Shown: positions 38,161-47,478, counted from the stretch's first letter. The stretch: 64,000 nt of DNA from an uncultured Campylobacterales bacterium (GCA_947503785.1 CANNFB010000003.1:124001-188000), one strand, 5' to 3'. Numbers and translations are program-made. The notes: a model not told the origin generated them from the letters alone.

Positions 38161-40212
38161 AGAAAAATCTCCTTGTTTAACATAATAATCACTTGCTTAA
38201 TAATAAGCTGTTCTGCACTTCAGGCTAAGGAAAATAATATTAAAACAATTCAAAGTATAAATCAAATTAACTTTATTTTAAAGTTGCAATTTCCAAATAA
38301 TACTTATGTATTAAATAGTGCAGATAAAACTTTAAATGAAAAATTAGAAAGATTAGAAAATGAAGATTTTACTAAGCTTGAAACTCGTATATTAAGTGCC
38401 CAAGCACCTGTTATAAAAAACTTTTTAACTATCATCCCAGAATCAAAGATTAACAATATAAGAGGTGCACTTAATACTCTTTTATCTGCATCAACTGTAT
38501 TTTACCAAGGAAGTAGAGTTTTAGAGATAGATTCAAAAAGTAAACTAATCATCTCTCATCAAACTAATTCAACAATTTTGTTATCACCTTTCATATCAAA
38601 TAATACAGCTATTGGCTATCAAATCCGTAGTGATATTTTTTTTGAAAACTTAGTGTCTTTTATGGAAAAACTTAATCAAGTATTATCATATGAAACTATT
38701 GACTATTCTGTTTTTTCGCAAACTATAACAAAAGAGTTACAAGTAGTAAGTAATTTTTTAAATAAACAAAGTTGTTTAATTTTAAAACAGTGTGCAGAGG
38801 CTAGCGTGATGGAAAGTATGAGACAACAACTTCTATTTACAAAACTTAAAGAAGAGAATTTAGCTAAGTTATTCTTAGGTTTAAACTTTGAAGCATACAC
38901 TTATACTTACCCAGTTAACGACTTATCTTCTTTATACTATTTGTATTTTTTAAAAGCTACGAATACAGATAATATTAATAAAATTCTATTACGATTTGAA
39001 AGTTATATTAATCACAGTAGCCAAGATCCTTACAAGTCACTCGAACAATTAAATTACTTATTGACTAATTTTAAAGCTAAACCTTTCATCTATAATAAAC
39101 TGCTAAAAATAAATAAAGAATTTCGATTAAAACCAGTTTTTTCTTCAGATATCTCTAATATGCTAGAAAAAATAGAAAGAACAAAAGACCTACTTAAAAA
39201 ATTGATTAGTACAAATGATTCGTATTTACCTTACTCCACACGTTTTAAAGTTGATGTATTAAGAAGTGAAGATACTTTTCCTATTGATCATAGGCTTATT
39301 GATTACCAACTCTTTTATCAACTTTATAAACGATCACTATTAGAATATGATGTTGATGGTACCACATATTACAACTCTGTTTATAGAGTTCAACTCTTCA
39401 TGTTTTTAAGTGACAACTATGAAAAGGAGTTTATTAAAAGCCTAATTTTAGATATGAAAACCTCTGATGAATTTATAACTGCACTTAAGTCTAATTTTGC
39501 AGATTACTGGGGTATTGGTGACCAATATAGAGAGTTTAAGTGGATGTTTATGTTAAAAGTTGAAGAAGGTTATAATCACACCTCCCCTGAAAAATTTGAA
39601 ACTGCAATAAATAATCGATTGATAACACTAAGACAAAATAGAAAAGATAAAACAATTAAAAAAGAGAAAAGTACACTTCGTTGGTGGCAAGCTAGATATA
39701 AAGATAAAAAACGAAGCAACGAAGAATTTTACAAAGCTATATATCGTAATTTAAAAGAAAGTTATTATCCTAAAGATCATGCTTTAACTGTAGCAGACGT
39801 CTTTACAAAGTCAATTATGATAGACCTAAGAAATAGAAATTTCAAAGAAGCAAAACTTCTTATAATGTATTACATTGATAAGCTATTACCTTTGGTTGGA
39901 ACTCATGAAAAAACTACTGATATTAGTAGTAATGCTTTAGTTCTTAGTATTCATAGTAAAGATAATGATTTAGCGAAGACTGTTTTCACTAAACTGTTAG
40001 GTGAAGACTTTAAAATAAACGAAGTAAATAATGAGGTTTTAGTATACAATCTAGCTTGTTATTACGCTATTCATCAACAAAAAGAGCCAATGTTATCAAC
40101 AATTAATCGTGCTCTAACTCTTGGTAAAAAAGCGCAACAGTTTTTAGATGATACCGATTTCAAAGCTTACTTAGAAGATAGTGATTTTATATCTTTATTG
40201 AAAGATAAGTAA
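38158..40212 (+). CDS. Large exported protein of unknown function, possible lipoprotein
   Basis: This 684-residue protein has an N-terminal export signal ending either in a lipobox (LIISC, Cys18) or at ALQA/KEN. The rest has no membrane segment and is mostly helical, with a C-terminal TPR-like stretch (YNLACYYAIHQQKEPMLSTINRAL, ending in ALTLGKKAQQFLDDTDF). I recognise no enzymatic motif. A structural or binding role at the cell envelope is likely. The gene stands alone, and its leader carries a 16-bp tandem repeat that duplicates the ribosome binding site. Confidence 0.72.
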   Translation: MRKISLFNIIITCLIISCSALQAKENNIKTIQSINQINFILKLQFPNNTYVLNSADKTLNEKLERLENEDFTKLETRILSAQAPVIKNFLTIIPESKINNIRGALNTLLSASTVFYQGSRVLEIDSKSKLIISHQTNSTILLSPFISNNTAIGYQIRSDIFFENLVSFMEKLNQVLSYETIDYSVFSQTITKELQVVSNFLNKQSCLILKQCAEASVMESMRQQLLFTKLKEENLAKLFLGLNFEAYTYTYPVNDLSSLYYLYFLKATNTDNINKILLRFESYINHSSQDPYKSLEQLNYLLTNFKAKPFIYNKLLKINKEFRLKPVFSSDISNMLEKIERTKDLLKKLISTNDSYLPYSTRFKVDVLRSEDTFPIDHRLIDYQLFYQLYKRSLLEYDVDGTTYYNSVYRVQLFMFLSDNYEKEFIKSLILDMKTSDEFITALKSNFADYWGIGDQYREFKWMFMLKVEEGYNHTSPEKFETAINNRLITLRQNRKDKTIKKEKSTLRWWQARYKDKKRSNEEFYKAIYRNLKESYYPKDHALTVADVFTKSIMIDLRNRNFKEAKLLIMYYIDKLLPLVGTHEKTTDISSNALVLSIHSKDNDLAKTVFTKLLGEDFKINEVNNEVLVYNLACYYAIHQQKEPMLSTINRALTLGKKAQQFLDDTDFKAYLEDSDFISLLKDK

Positions 40213-40234
40213 ATAAGCTTTGAGTTGTATTTAT

Positions 40235-41323
40235 CTAAAAGTCGCCCATTAATTTATCACCATTACTAAAATAATCAGTCATATATTCATTTTTTATTTC
40301 TGATAAATTTGCAGGGTTATGAATGGCATTTTCATTTGATGTAATAATAGTCTGAATACCAATTCTGTTTAACTGATGTATGGCAAAATAGATACCATCT
40401 TCATAAGTATTATTATCTCCATCAAAAGGGCTATCAAAAGCAACAAACTTGATAAGTCTTTTTTGTACATATATTTCAGCTAATGCAGATGAAAAGATAA
40501 AACATAAAAGTTTTTTTATAATAGGCTCTTCATTTAAATTAGTAGAAGACTCTTCATCATTTTTAACTTTTATACCAAACTCTATATCATTTGAAGTATT
40601 GTAATCAATTGAAAATGTCACCTCTTTATCTAATACTATGCTTCCATATTTAGCAACACTGTCTTTTAATCTATCTATAAAATGACTAGTAATTAATGTT
40701 TTATTCTCTTCAATAACTTTTTCTAACTCATCTTGAACAGTTTTTAAAGTGCTTGGGTCTATATCCTCTTTTTTAATTATCTCATCTAATTCATATTTTT
40801 TTCTAATCTTTCGTCCATCAATACCCACAAGATTTGATACAAGAGTTTTATATTCTATTTCATGTAAAGATGTGTACTTGTTTAATATAAAGGCATCATT
40901 TTGGTTGGCTTCATCTCTTAAAAAATATGTTATATATGTCCTAAATTTATTTATAGAATAATTAACTTTATTTTCAAAAAAAGATTTTGCAATACCTAGA
41001 CTACCCTTTTTATTAAAATCTTTTTCATCTAGAAGTATGCACTTTTGTTTTGTAATTTTTAATTCTATATTTTTACCACTTTTTGTAGGTCTCTTAATCG
41101 TGATATATCTATTTGAAGAAATTTGAAGTTCTATATAAAAAATATAATCTTTAAAGTGCTCATTCCCAAGAAAGTGTTTATCGCCTAAGAGACAAAAGTC
41201 TATTAGTTTAAAAAGACTACTTTTCCCCACACCATTTGTATCTGAAAGGATAAAGTTTATCCCTTTATCAAATACTATGGTTTTAAAATTGTCATTGTTT
41301 GCATATATTTTTGATATTTTCAT
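40235..41323 (-). CDS. Compact SMC-like ATPase resembling the DUF2326 family
   Basis: This 362-residue protein has an N-terminal P-loop (SDTNGVGKSSLFKLIDFCLLG, about residues 27-47) and a C-terminal Walker B reading VAFDSPFDGD, where Ser replaces the usual catalytic Glu, followed by a TSNEN H-loop-like segment. This is the pattern of DUF2326 ATPases, some of which belong to ABC three-component conflict systems. The coiled-coil middle is very short compared with the usual 550-600 residues. It starts 20 bases after hipB and is probably co-transcribed with hipA-hipB. It may be a remnant or a minimal form; both ends of the ATPase core are intact. Confidence 0.7.
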   Translation of the reverse strand: MKISKIYANNDNFKTIVFDKGINFILSDTNGVGKSSLFKLIDFCLLGDKHFLGNEHFKDYIFYIELQISSNRYITIKRPTKSGKNIELKITKQKCILLDEKDFNKKGSLGIAKSFFENKVNYSINKFRTYITYFLRDEANQNDAFILNKYTSLHEIEYKTLVSNLVGIDGRKIRKKYELDEIIKKEDIDPSTLKTVQDELEKVIEENKTLITSHFIDRLKDSVAKYGSIVLDKEVTFSIDYNTSNDIEFGIKVKNDEESSTNLNEEPIIKKLLCFIFSSALAEIYVQKRLIKFVAFDSPFDGDNNTYEDGIYFAIHQLNRIGIQTIITSNENAIHNPANLSEIKNEYMTDYFSNGDKLMGDF

Positions 41324-41343
41324 TTATATTTCCTTACTCTACT

Positions 41344-41580
41344 TTATAATTCATCTAGACTTGGTAATCCAAAGTTATTTATTGTTTTAAACTCTAACTC
41401 TAATCCTAGTTTTGCTAAAACTAAATCTAATGTTTTAACAGAAGTATTCCCAAGTTTTCCTTGCTCAATCTTCCCTAATGTAACTCTACTTATTCCACAT
41501 GTGTTGGCTAAATCTTCTTGTGTTAACTTTTTTTCTTCTCTTAATTTTTTAATTTTTTGGCCAATTTCGAATAACTTCAA
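41344..41580 (-). CDS. hipB: HipB-like XRE antitoxin/regulator
   Basis: A 78-residue helix-turn-helix protein (QKIKKLREEKKLTQEDLANTCGISRVTLGKIEQG). I start it at the TTG ending at 41580 because AAGGAGAT lies about seven bases upstream, inside the hipA 3' end; an ATG further upstream (41607) would put the start outside that site. The gene overlaps hipA by 32 bases and lies downstream of it, the reverse of the E. coli hipBA order. It likely binds the inverted repeat before hipA (42775-42796) and neutralises HipA. Family membership rests on the helix-turn-helix and the HipA neighbour. Confidence 0.85.
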   Translation of the reverse strand: MKLFEIGQKIKKLREEKKLTQEDLANTCGISRVTLGKIEQGKLGNTSVKTLDLVLAKLGLELEFKTINNFGLPSLDEL

Positions 41581-42763
41581 GTGGTATCTCCTTACTTGTT
41601 TCTTCACTCAGAGATAATTGCCATGTATCTAGCATTTTATTTCCAATATCTTCAAAGTCTCTATTTGTTTTAATATATTCTTTTAATTCAACAATTGAAT
41701 CAGTCAAAACAAAAATACACTCATCATAAATACTATTTGCCTCTACTTTTGATAAATAACAATCATTTATCCCAAACTTAACAAGCTCTTTTTTTCCAAT
41801 CCATAGCTTTTTACCTTGCATTGTAAGAGCTGGTTTATCTTTATAAAAATATACTTGTGTATTTATAACATCATAAGCTGGAGAAAACCATATTTTTGAT
41901 AAATCTTTAGAATATAGGATTCCAAAATTTTTAAGGTGGGCATCACCATTTTTTAATAAATAATTCATTATCATTAATTTATATAAACTCATCATTGATT
42001 CAAGTTTATTTGTAGTTATACTATATATGACCTTTGCTATTTGTTCATAACTTCCACTATATTTTTCATCTTTATTTTTACCAAGTAAGGTTATTAATTC
42101 TTCAAAGCCTAAAAAATCATCATTTTCTCTATCATAATTAAATCTCTCAACTAATAGAAATTTATTATTTTTAGAAAGTTTTAGATTTGGTATTTTTACA
42201 CCCGTTTTCGCTATTGCTTTTAAACAAAAATATTCATTTAATGCCAATTGAGGATATTCTTCTCCCCATGTTTTGATAATATACTCTTTGGAGGATAAGC
42301 TTTCTTTGTCTTTTAAGATAGCTAAGGTTTTTGGTTGAACCCCACTAATAGCATTTTTATCTAAAAAAGCACTTACTATCTTTGTAAAATTATCTTGTGA
42401 GTCATTTTCTAAAACATCATCTATATCAAAGGCAAAAAAATCTTTCTTTTCTATAAAACTTTTATAAGAAAGCCTACCTTGAATATTTGAACAAAGATGT
42501 GAAAAAATCAGAAAATCGTCAATATATTCATATTCTTTAGTTAAATATTTTTTAAATATTTCAAAAAGATAACCTTCAGGAATATTCATATCAAAGATTG
42601 GATGAAGTTTGTATTTCCAGATATAAGAAGAGTTTTTGTAAGACATGATTAAAGATATAGGTTTATCATCGTGAGTATAGTTAAAACCATACTGATTTTT
42701 ATCTTTCTCAAAAAAAAGATTCCCTACTTTTTTATTATCAATTTTAACTTCTATATCTTTCAT
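41549..42763 (-). CDS. hipA: HipA-like serine/threonine kinase toxin
   Basis: This 404-residue protein has the HipA layout: an N-terminal subdomain, the loop ISGVQPKTLAIL with Ser140 at the site of the regulatory autophosphorylated serine, catalytic NGDAHLKNFG (Asp273), and the metal-binding Asp298 in SPAYDVINT. HipA kinases phosphorylate aminoacyl-tRNA synthetases and induce growth arrest; the target here is unknown. It heads a three-gene operon with hipB and a DUF2326-like ATPase. The catalytic residues look intact. Confidence 0.88.
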   Translation of the reverse strand: MKDIEVKIDNKKVGNLFFEKDKNQYGFNYTHDDKPISLIMSYKNSSYIWKYKLHPIFDMNIPEGYLFEIFKKYLTKEYEYIDDFLIFSHLCSNIQGRLSYKSFIEKKDFFAFDIDDVLENDSQDNFTKIVSAFLDKNAISGVQPKTLAILKDKESLSSKEYIIKTWGEEYPQLALNEYFCLKAIAKTGVKIPNLKLSKNNKFLLVERFNYDRENDDFLGFEELITLLGKNKDEKYSGSYEQIAKVIYSITTNKLESMMSLYKLMIMNYLLKNGDAHLKNFGILYSKDLSKIWFSPAYDVINTQVYFYKDKPALTMQGKKLWIGKKELVKFGINDCYLSKVEANSIYDECIFVLTDSIVELKEYIKTNRDFEDIGNKMLDTWQLSLSEETSKEIPLEVIRNWPKN

Positions 42764-42774
42764 ATTTAACCTTA

Positions 42775-42796
42775 AATGATAAACTTACTTATCATT
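42775..42796. promoter_or_regulatory. Inverted repeat upstream of hipA (candidate HipB operator)
   Basis: AATGATAA (42775-42782), ACTTAC, TTATCATT (42789-42796): perfect 8-bp arms, starting 12 bases before the hipA start. Antitoxins of this type usually repress their own operon from such sites. The same core appears at 38047-38071. Confidence 0.6.
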
Positions 42797-42876
42797 ATAT
42801 AGTTTTATTGTCAAAATGTAAAGCAATTTTATCATCATTAATACCCATTATGAAAAATAAAGATACCTTTTGTTTA

Positions 42877-44181
42877 TTACATATCAATTAGACTTAGTCC
42901 TTTGTATTCAATATTATAAGACTTTAAAACTTTTTCTAACTTTTTTGCTTTATCTTTTAAAATATCGATATCTATTTTTTTAGGATTAATTTTTACTTCA
43001 CAAATAAAAGCTTTTTTATCAAGCTCATTTATAGCAACTATATCAATTTCATTTTGATTAGCTTTTTCCCAATATGTACCTATTTTAGAATATTGTTTTT
43101 CAAGTTTTATTTTTTCTAAAAAATATTTTTCTAAAAATCTACCGCTATAAACTGAGAAATCTCTTTTAACAATATCTTTAACAAATTCATAATTTTCTAT
43201 TTCAATTGCACTTCTATATTTATAAATAAACCTGAACCAAAAATTAAAATAGTTATCAATGATTTCATATTTAACAGTACGGCTTCCCTCTTTTGCAAAA
43301 ATTGGTTTTACTTTTCTTATTAAAGTATAGTCTTTTTCTAACTTTTCTAAATATCCACCAATATTTTTTTCTAATACTGACTCTATTTCTGTTCTTGCAG
43401 TTTTTGAACTGGCTATTAATGAAAGTATTGAAAAATATGTAGTGTACTCTTTTCCAAATTCTTCTATTAATAAGTTTTTACCTTCTTCTAAAAAAAGAGA
43501 AAAATCATCAAAGATGATATCAAGCTGTTGTTCAAATGAAAAGGCTTTTTTCTCAACAAAAATTTCTACATATTTTGCAACTCCACCTGTTAATATATAA
43601 AAAGATAATAAGTCTTTATTTTCATACATAGGGTAGTTTTCTTTTAAAATCTTTTTTAAAGTATCAACTGTGAAGCTTTTTAGATGAATTTTATTGTTAG
43701 CTCGACCAAATAAAGGTTCTTTTTTATCTTCAAAGATCTTTTTCATTAGTGAATAAATTGAACCACTTAAAACTAAGTTCATCTTAGATTTATCTTTGTA
43801 TTCATCCCAAATATTTTGCATATCACTATAAACCGAGCTATTTATTTGTAAAAACTCTTGAAATTCATCTATTACAAGTGTAAAAGGTGTAGTGATTGAT
43901 AAGTTCATAAGGTATTCAAAAAGGTTTTTAAAACTTTTAAATTCACCAAATACTTTTACTTCTAAAGTAGCTTCAATAATATCTACAAACTCTGCACATA
44001 ATAAGGTTTCATTTTTTTTAGATACAAATAAATAAACCTTTTCTTTATACGCTTCTTTGATAAGTTTTGTTTTTCCTATTCTTCTTCGTCCAACTATTAC
44101 AGTCATTTTTGATGACTCCAAAGAAGATATTTGAATATCTTTTAGGTTTTGTAATTCTTTTTCTCTATTATAAAATTTCAT
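42877..44181 (-). CDS. ATP-binding protein of the DUF234/archaeal ATPase type
   Basis: This 434-residue protein has an N-terminal AAA-type ATPase: FYNREKELQNL, Walker A VGRRRIGKTKLI (about residues 30-41), Walker B LVIDEFQEFL (about 120-129), and LSGSIYSLM. The C-terminal part, with YFNFWFRFIYKYR and a nuclease-like KAFICEVKINPKKID end, matches the DUF234 region, which has a PD-(D/E)xK look. Members are common in accessory DNA. Directly upstream lie three 15-bp iterated units (44191-44235). No partner gene is obvious. Confidence 0.83.
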   Translation of the reverse strand: MKFYNREKELQNLKDIQISSLESSKMTVIVGRRRIGKTKLIKEAYKEKVYLFVSKKNETLLCAEFVDIIEATLEVKVFGEFKSFKNLFEYLMNLSITTPFTLVIDEFQEFLQINSSVYSDMQNIWDEYKDKSKMNLVLSGSIYSLMKKIFEDKKEPLFGRANNKIHLKSFTVDTLKKILKENYPMYENKDLLSFYILTGGVAKYVEIFVEKKAFSFEQQLDIIFDDFSLFLEEGKNLLIEEFGKEYTTYFSILSLIASSKTARTEIESVLEKNIGGYLEKLEKDYTLIRKVKPIFAKEGSRTVKYEIIDNYFNFWFRFIYKYRSAIEIENYEFVKDIVKRDFSVYSGRFLEKYFLEKIKLEKQYSKIGTYWEKANQNEIDIVAINELDKKAFICEVKINPKKIDIDILKDKAKKLEKVLKSYNIEYKGLSLIDM

Positions 44182-44190
44182 ACTAACTCT

Positions 44191-44235
44191 TTATAGTAAT
44201 ATAGGTTACGGTAATACATGTTACTGTAATTAGAT
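44191..44235. repeat. Three 15-bp iterated palindromic units upstream of the ATPase gene
   Basis: TTATAGTAA (44191), TTACGGTAA (44206) and TTACTGTAA (44221) are short near-palindromes of the form TTAyNGTAA, placed exactly 15 bases apart. The array begins 10 bases before the ATPase start codon and so is likely a cooperative operator for an unknown regulator, possibly the ATPase itself. Confidence 0.55.
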
Positions 44236-44341
44236 TTAAAAGTTAATTTAATTTTTTGATTTGAGTATATAAGTCTTTAGTCATTTTTGACAATGGTTAT
44301 TTATTAAAATCTTTTTCATCATGATGATTTCTGGATAATTT

Positions 44342-44394
44342 AGTATCGTGTCTACGTTATTTATAAAATAATTAAGTACCATGTCCCCGGAGTT
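44342..44394. repeat. Pair of imperfect 20-bp direct repeats
   Basis: AGTATCGTGTCTACGTTATT (44342-44361) and AGTACCATGTCCCCGGAGTT (44375-44394) match at 13 of 20 positions, 33 bases apart. The second copy is locally GC-rich in an AT-rich gap. From memory such phrases occur beside REP-associated transposase genes, so a mobile-element scar is possible. No transposase is here. Confidence 0.3.
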
Positions 44395-44395
44395 T

Positions 44396-46261
44396 CTATA
44401 GAAAACTTTCATTTGAATAATTCTTGTTTTTTTCAATAAAAATAGTTTCTTCACCAAATCCCCACAAATCTTTTAAATTTATTGTAAAAGTTTGAGTAGT
44501 AATATTTACATCACTTATACATAAGATTCGTTGATAAGAACTCCATTCTTTACCTATAAATGAAGGTAAACTTGATTCCGTTTTTATTTTTTCTTCTGAT
44601 ATTCCTTTTTGAATTTTATGTATTAAATCTTTTAAATTACTTTCTATTACTTCTTTATAATTAATTTCATTTCCAGATGGTAATTCTTTCATAATACTAT
44701 ATAGTTTTCCATATCTATCTTGTAAATCTTCATTTGATTGACAGTCATTTATCATCCAATCAATTTCACTATTTAAACATTCTCTTTTTTTATTATCATC
44801 TATGTTGAATTTATTACCATCATAACTAGGAAAATAATTTTCCATAGCACCACCTTCTAAAACATAAATTCCTATTTCTTCGAAAGCTTTTATTACATTT
44901 TCTAGTTGTCTTAATAATAAATCAATTTTAGAATCTATTGATACTAATTTTTTTGCTTCTTCCTTATAATATTTACAGAAAATCAATAAACAATAACTCT
45001 CTTTTTTTGCTTTTTTATTGTCATTTGTAATTTTATCTATATGTAATTTATAAGGGGAATCTTTAACTTTTAATTCTTCTTTTAAATTTGATAATGTTTT
45101 GTTAAATTGTCCCCATATATCTTGAAAACTACTTCCTAATCCTAATTGAACCAAAAATTGATTTATCTCTTCACTGTCTTCGGCATTCACTCTTAATTGT
45201 GAAGAGAAAAAAATACTATCTAAATCATAAATGAAAAGTGATTCTTTACCAAGTAGTTTTGAAAGTAAATAATAAGAGGATACTTGTTCATTTCCACCAA
45301 CATCAATAACTGTACTTCCACTCCCTTCTAAAGATACTCCTCTTTTTTCTTGAATTGCTTTTATAAATTGTGAATCAAATATTCCCTCTACAAAAATAGG
45401 TGTCTTTGCAAAAAATAGTTGTTTATGATGTACATTTAGTTTTGGAATAATTAATTTGATTTTCTCTTCATCAGTTAGGTTTAGATTATCTATAAATGAT
45501 GGCTTTCTAAAATCACTATGAAAACAAATCACTGATTTTAAATCATCAATTGTTTGAAAATCTAAAATAAAAGGTGAGTGGGAAATAAGGTATACGATTT
45601 TTTTACCTTCATGTGGGTTACCACTCACCTTTCTTATGTGTTCTAGTAAAAATGCTTGATATTGTGGATGAAGGTTTAATTCTGGTTCATCAATTATCAG
45701 CACTTTATGAGAATCATCATAAAGATGAGTTAATAAAACAAGTAACTCCTTTATTCCATGAGATTCTTTTTTAAGTTCATATTCTGTTTCTTGTTGGATA
45801 TTATAAGTCATAGGAACTAATTTCCCACTATCCCACTCGAGTCGAATATCTCTATGGAGTACTTGAGATAAAATTGCTTCAATCTTTATTTTTAAATCCA
45901 ATTTTTCTTCAAGTAACACAAAAGCATCTGCACCTGTATCTAAGTATTCTGAACCTTGCTTATATTTAGAAAAATCTGCTTTGTTATAACCTTCACTAAA
46001 GCTAGATTTGTTAGCAACATAATGCCCATTATCACGACCTATCTCTTTAGAACTAAAACCAAATCCATTTAATCTATCCGCTGATAAAACTCTACATTTC
46101 AATTGTTTACTATTAAAAAAAGCTTTTAATTGTTCAGAAAACTGTGATTTACCAGTACCATTTGCACCTACAAGATAATTTATGTATCCTATTTGTAACA
46201 TCTCAAAGTTTTCATCTTTCCATGGTACTTGCAAATTTATTTTTAAATCTATTTCATACAT
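44396..46261 (-). CDS. OLD-like ATPase/TOPRIM nuclease family protein
   Basis: This 621-residue protein combines an ABC-type ATPase (Walker A GANGTGKS at residues 32-39; a signature-like SHGIKELLVLL near 167; Walker B VLIIDEPELNLHP with Asp191/Glu192; H-loop SHSP) with a TOPRIM domain (Glu292 in IFVEGIFDSQF; Asp346 and Asp348 in FIYDLDSI). The C-terminal third is uncharacterised. OLD-family proteins act in phage defence, alone (class 1) or with a helicase (class 2, Gabija). No UvrD-like helicase is adjacent, so a stand-alone class 1-type role fits best. It sits between an accessory ATPase and dapE. Confidence 0.82.
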   Translation of the reverse strand: MYEIDLKINLQVPWKDENFEMLQIGYINYLVGANGTGKSQFSEQLKAFFNSKQLKCRVLSADRLNGFGFSSKEIGRDNGHYVANKSSFSEGYNKADFSKYKQGSEYLDTGADAFVLLEEKLDLKIKIEAILSQVLHRDIRLEWDSGKLVPMTYNIQQETEYELKKESHGIKELLVLLTHLYDDSHKVLIIDEPELNLHPQYQAFLLEHIRKVSGNPHEGKKIVYLISHSPFILDFQTIDDLKSVICFHSDFRKPSFIDNLNLTDEEKIKLIIPKLNVHHKQLFFAKTPIFVEGIFDSQFIKAIQEKRGVSLEGSGSTVIDVGGNEQVSSYYLLSKLLGKESLFIYDLDSIFFSSQLRVNAEDSEEINQFLVQLGLGSSFQDIWGQFNKTLSNLKEELKVKDSPYKLHIDKITNDNKKAKKESYCLLIFCKYYKEEAKKLVSIDSKIDLLLRQLENVIKAFEEIGIYVLEGGAMENYFPSYDGNKFNIDDNKKRECLNSEIDWMINDCQSNEDLQDRYGKLYSIMKELPSGNEINYKEVIESNLKDLIHKIQKGISEEKIKTESSLPSFIGKEWSSYQRILCISDVNITTQTFTINLKDLWGFGEETIFIEKNKNYSNESFL

Positions 46262-46377
46262 AAATAATACTCTTTCTAAAAAATTTAATTAATTATAGTA
46301 GAAAATAATTTTATTTAAGATTTTAGTAACAATTTGTAAGTTTTATTTTTTGTAGTCGAGAATATCACTACAAATTA

Positions 46378-47478
46378 TTAAAACTTCGCAATCAAATCCA
46401 CATAAACTTCAGTCAATCCCTCAACCTCTTTAACAGTAGTTCTCTCACCAATACTATGAATCGTATCATTAATCACACCAAACTCAATAGCTTCAATTCC
46501 AAAGGCTCCAAAGTATCTAGCATCCGATGTTCCACCAGCAGTACTATGTTTTGTTGTAACGCCTAAGATATTCTTGATTGAATCTTCCATAGCTTTTACA
46601 ACTTTTGATTCTTTGTTTGTTACAAAAGGGAAAGAGCCTTGAGTAGTTCGTAAAGAATAATCTAAATGACCAAATACTTTCTCTACATAAGCTTCTACAT
46701 CTTCTCTTTTTGTATTTGTTGAGTTTCTTACATTAAACATCAAGTCTAATTTATTTGGTGTTACATTTGTAACTTGCATACCAGATCTTATATCTGTTAA
46801 TACCATTTTTGAAGGTGCAAAATACTCATCACCATTATCTAAATCATGTGCTGCAATTTCATTTAATATTGGTGCTATTTGATGTATTGGGTTTATACCT
46901 TTTTCTGGATAGGCAGCATGTCCTTGTCTTCCTTGGATATTTAAATATCCATTTATACTTCCTCTACGCCCTACTTTTATTGCATCACCAAAAACTTCTT
47001 CACAAGTAGGCTCTGCTACAACTGCAAAATCAGGAATAAAGTCTATTTCTTTTAAATGCTCTAAAGCTTTAATAGTTCCATATGTACCCTCACCTTCTTC
47101 ATCAGAAGTCATTAAAATTGAAAGTGTTCCATTAAAGTTTTCTGCATGTTTACAAGCATACAAATAAGCAGCAACACCACTTTTCATATCTTGAGTTCCA
47201 CGTGCAGTAATAACGCCATCCATAATATCAGCAGCAAAAGGATCAACATCCCAACCCTCACCAGGAGGAACCACATCTATATGTCCTGCAAAACACAGAT
47301 GTTGTGCTTTGTCATTAAATTTTTTATAATAAAATCTATTTTTTGTATCTTCTCTATCTACATTTATACAAGTCCAATCAGACCCTAAGTATTCTGCTAT
47401 AAAATCAAAACCACCTGCATCATCAGGAGTTACTGATTTAAATCTTAATAATTTTTGAAAAAGTTCTATAACTGTCAT
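46378..47478 (-). CDS. dapE: Succinyl-diaminopimelate desuccinylase
   Basis: This 366-residue M20 metallohydrolase makes LL-diaminopimelate for lysine and peptidoglycan. Metal ligands: His66 and Asp68 in FAGHIDVVPPG, Asp97 in ARGTQDMKSG, then TSDEEGEGTYG, and a C-terminal TAGGTSDARYF and EFGVINDTIHSIGE. The dimerisation domain (GRRGSINGYLNIQGRQGHAAYPE) is present. Length is normal. It is a single gene transcribed toward the OLD-like gene. Confidence 0.95.
   Translation of the reverse strand: MTVIELFQKLLRFKSVTPDDAGGFDFIAEYLGSDWTCINVDREDTKNRFYYKKFNDKAQHLCFAGHIDVVPPGEGWDVDPFAADIMDGVITARGTQDMKSGVAAYLYACKHAENFNGTLSILMTSDEEGEGTYGTIKALEHLKEIDFIPDFAVVAEPTCEEVFGDAIKVGRRGSINGYLNIQGRQGHAAYPEKGINPIHQIAPILNEIAAHDLDNGDEYFAPSKMVLTDIRSGMQVTNVTPNKLDLMFNVRNSTNTKREDVEAYVEKVFGHLDYSLRTTQGSFPFVTNKESKVVKAMEDSIKNILGVTTKHSTAGGTSDARYFGAFGIEAIEFGVINDTIHSIGERTTVKEVEGLTEVYVDLIAKF

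Noticed and set aside
44396-46261. Gabija system (GajA plus GajB)
   Set aside because: No UvrD-like helicase gene is present on either side.
46349-46374. Inverted repeat TTTGTAGT/ACTACAAA after dapE as terminator
   Set aside because: On the minus strand no T-run follows; the 10-base loop and 8-bp stem are weak in AT-rich DNA.
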